44,878 nt of DNA from Coriobacteriia bacterium (GTDB lineage Bacteria; Actinomycetota; Coriobacteriia; Anaerosomatales; PALSA-660), in assembly GCA_025361885.1 (NCBI GenBank), contig JANYJF010000057.1:1-44878 (forward strand), in the 5' to 3' direction. This document shows, in pieces, positions 43,022 through 44,878 of this stretch. The stretch's first letter is position 1. Each line of letters opens with the position of its first letter. Below the pieces are notes generated by a model that saw only the letters and a list, made by a program, of their open reading frames with translations, was not told the origin of the DNA and made no database searches. Position numbers and translations under genes: made by a program.

Positions 43022-43786
43022 GTGAAACAAGGGCGGGACAAAGCCTTCCGGCGCGCCGTGACCACGGTCTCGATCGTCGTGGTCGTGGTGCTGGCCGTCG
43101 CGGTCGCGACGCTGCTGTATCTGCGGACGACGCCTTCGCGCGGAGGGGTCGCGGCATCCCTGGGTCTCGCGCGCGGCAACGACGCCTCGCACGTCGCCCT
43201 GGTGATCGCCTCGCCCGCTGCGGACGGCGCTGTGGTGGCGCAACTGGTCGCGATCGTGGACTCCAACGCGTCGCAGAACGCGTCGACAGCGATCACCGAC
43301 GTCGATCCCGACACCAAGGTCGCCATCCCGGGCACCAGCTTCGACCGCCTGCGCGACGCCTATGCGTTCGGCGGCGGGGCGGCGGTGGTAGCGGCGCTGC
43401 CCAAGCCCAAGCCCGAGCTCAAGCCCCAGCCCAAGCCCGCGTACGTGGCCGTGCCCCAGCCCGTGTGGACCGCGGCCGTCGACCGCTCGAGGGGCGTGAC
43501 GGTGACCCTCCCGGCCTCGCTCGACGTGTTCGACGGCACGAGGCTGACCTCCTTCAGCGCGGGAGAACAGCGCATACAAGGCGAGGGGATCGCGGCCCTG
43601 CTGATGGGTCTCGCCCACGTGCCCGCCACAGATCGCGCGACCGTGCGCACGCAGCTGGAGCGCGGCATCGCCGCGAGCCTCGCGACCGACGCGGCGGCCA
43701 CCGAAGCGGGCGTGAGCAGCGACCTGTCTCGCACCGCACTCCATGGATGGCTGAACGGGTCCGCACTCAAGTCGGGCGGTCGGTAA
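43022..43786 (+). CDS. Membrane-anchored protein resembling a degenerate LytR-CpsA-Psr (LCP) domain
   Basis: TM helix; VDPDTKVAIPGTSFDRLRDAYAFGG and GVTVTLPASLDVFDGTRLTSFSAGEQRIQGEGIAALL resemble LCP core blocks; PKPKPELKPQPKP linker. Confidence 0.5.
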   Translation: MKQGRDKAFRRAVTTVSIVVVVVLAVAVATLLYLRTTPSRGGVAASLGLARGNDASHVALVIASPAADGAVVAQLVAIVDSNASQNASTAITDVDPDTKVAIPGTSFDRLRDAYAFGGGAAVVAALPKPKPELKPQPKPAYVAVPQPVWTAAVDRSRGVTVTLPASLDVFDGTRLTSFSAGEQRIQGEGIAALLMGLAHVPATDRATVRTQLERGIAASLATDAAATEAGVSSDLSRTALHGWLNGSALKSGGR

Positions 43787-43898
43787 GCCGACGTATGGTA
43801 TATTCGTCCCCGGTGCCGCGGCGTCTCCTTTGCGTGCGCCGCAACCGGGGGATGTGCCGGATGCCGTGAGGCGTCCGGTCCGACAGGGTGGAGAGACG

Positions 43899-44750
43899 AT
43901 GTCCGACACAGATTCCGGCGCGCCCGCGGGCGCACCCGGGCACGCGCGACACAAAAGCAACCTCCTGCGGTCCGTGCTCATCGCCGTTGTCGCGCTCGCC
44001 GTCTTCGGAGCCGCGCTGTGGTACGTGGGCGGCGTGGACTACGTGATGGGTCTCCTCGGCGGCGGCAAGCCCGCCACCGCGCCCGCCACCGCCGCCAAGC
44101 CCGCAGCCCCAGCGGCCGCTTCCGCCAGCGCGTTCAAGCTCCCCGCCGGCGTCGATGAGATGCTCGCCAAGCGGATGTACGTGGAGCAACTGGAGTCCAG
44201 CAAGAACCTCTCAAGGTTGGCCGACGGTAGCGCCAACCGCTTCGTCATCAACCGCGTGGATGCCACCGACAGCACCGCCACCATCTCCCTGACGGCGTTC
44301 TTCAAGGACGGCACCTCGGCGCCCGGCGTCATGTACCTGGTCAAGCGCTCGGACGCCTGGTACTTCATGGCCATCGGCGGCATGAACCTCCCCAACGCGA
44401 CCGGTCTGGCCGGCGGCGTGGGCACTGCCGGCAGCACCGAGATCGTTGAGAGCGACGTGCTCGATGTTGCGGAAGGCATGAAGGAAGCCGGCATCAAGAC
44501 CTTCGATACCGGCGTGATCAACAGCATGCTGTCGCAGCAGACGGTCAACCAGCCGATGCTCAAGGAGATCGTGGCCGGCACGTACACCACCTACGAGTTC
44601 GGCGCGCCCTCCATCGGCACCGGTACCGTCACGGTGCCCGTGACACTCAAAGGCAAGTCCGGCGATAGCGCTAAGGGCGAGATCGTGCTCATCAAGTCAA
44701 CGATCGACAGTCACGACTTCACATTCCTGACGACGTTCAAGAAGCAATAG
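43899..44750 (+). CDS. Membrane-anchored extracytoplasmic protein of unknown function
   Basis: Single TM helix, Ala/Pro-rich linker, about 200-aa extracytoplasmic domain; ATG 43899 after GGAGAG. Confidence 0.7.
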   Translation: MSDTDSGAPAGAPGHARHKSNLLRSVLIAVVALAVFGAALWYVGGVDYVMGLLGGGKPATAPATAAKPAAPAAASASAFKLPAGVDEMLAKRMYVEQLESSKNLSRLADGSANRFVINRVDATDSTATISLTAFFKDGTSAPGVMYLVKRSDAWYFMAIGGMNLPNATGLAGGVGTAGSTEIVESDVLDVAEGMKEAGIKTFDTGVINSMLSQQTVNQPMLKEIVAGTYTTYEFGAPSIGTGTVTVPVTLKGKSGDSAKGEIVLIKSTIDSHDFTFLTTFKKQ

Positions 44751-44798
44751 GCGGTACCACGCCCGACCGCAAGCCAGGCGACCGAAGTAAGGAACACG

Positions 44799-44878
44799 GT
44801 GGAACTCCGCGACTACCTGAACGTCATCCGGGCCCGCAAATGGATCATCATCCAGGCAGTCGTGATCGTGACCCTGAC
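44799..44878 (+). CDS. Start of a Wzz/chain-length-determinant-like membrane protein (truncated by window)
   Basis: GTG after TAAGGA; MELRDYLNVIRARKWIIIQAVVIVTLT resembles Wzz N-termini. Confidence 0.65.
   Translation, partial: MELRDYLNVIRARKWIIIQAVVIVTL

Overview
High-GC, Gram-positive-type chromosomal segment, probably actinobacterial (Coriobacteriia/OPB41-like; lineage is inference). Most of the window is a dense, nearly all plus-strand housekeeping cluster: katE, leuS, comEA, comEC, holA, (rpsT on minus), lepA, hemW, (ArsR-type regulator on minus), CIRCE-hrcA-dnaJ-rsmE-mtaB, phoH-ybeY-dgkA/PAP2-CorC-cdd-era-deoC-recO, an AbrB/PIN toxin-antitoxin pair, glyQ-glyS, ppsR-ppdK, dgt, dnaG, two successive sigma-70 genes, orphan higA, tRNA-Asn, tRNA-CAT, a PASTA/amidase_3 protein, an LCP-like protein, and the start of a Wzz-like gene. 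I see no obvious defence system, CRISPR array or transposase. The most unusual structure is a repeat element present twice (about 14931-15064 and 31617-31753). In both copies four 18-nt CACAGG-N6-CCTGTG dyads are separated by exactly 12, 4 and 12 nt. It resolves into four copies of a 48-bp module, arranged as an inverted dimer in one copy and a direct dimer in the other, with related outer flanks. Other candidates for follow-up: a 12-bp perfect hairpin covering the probable comEA ribosome-binding site, a decayed higB remnant next to intact higA, a 47-nt inverted repeat, paired 16-bp inverted sites, 19-bp-spaced GTAAGG iterons upstream of AbrB/PIN, an unlisted 58-aa membrane ORF, a DgkA-PAP2 fusion, and a 95-bp comEC/holA overlap. 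All calls come from reading sequence and the supplied translations; no database search was run.
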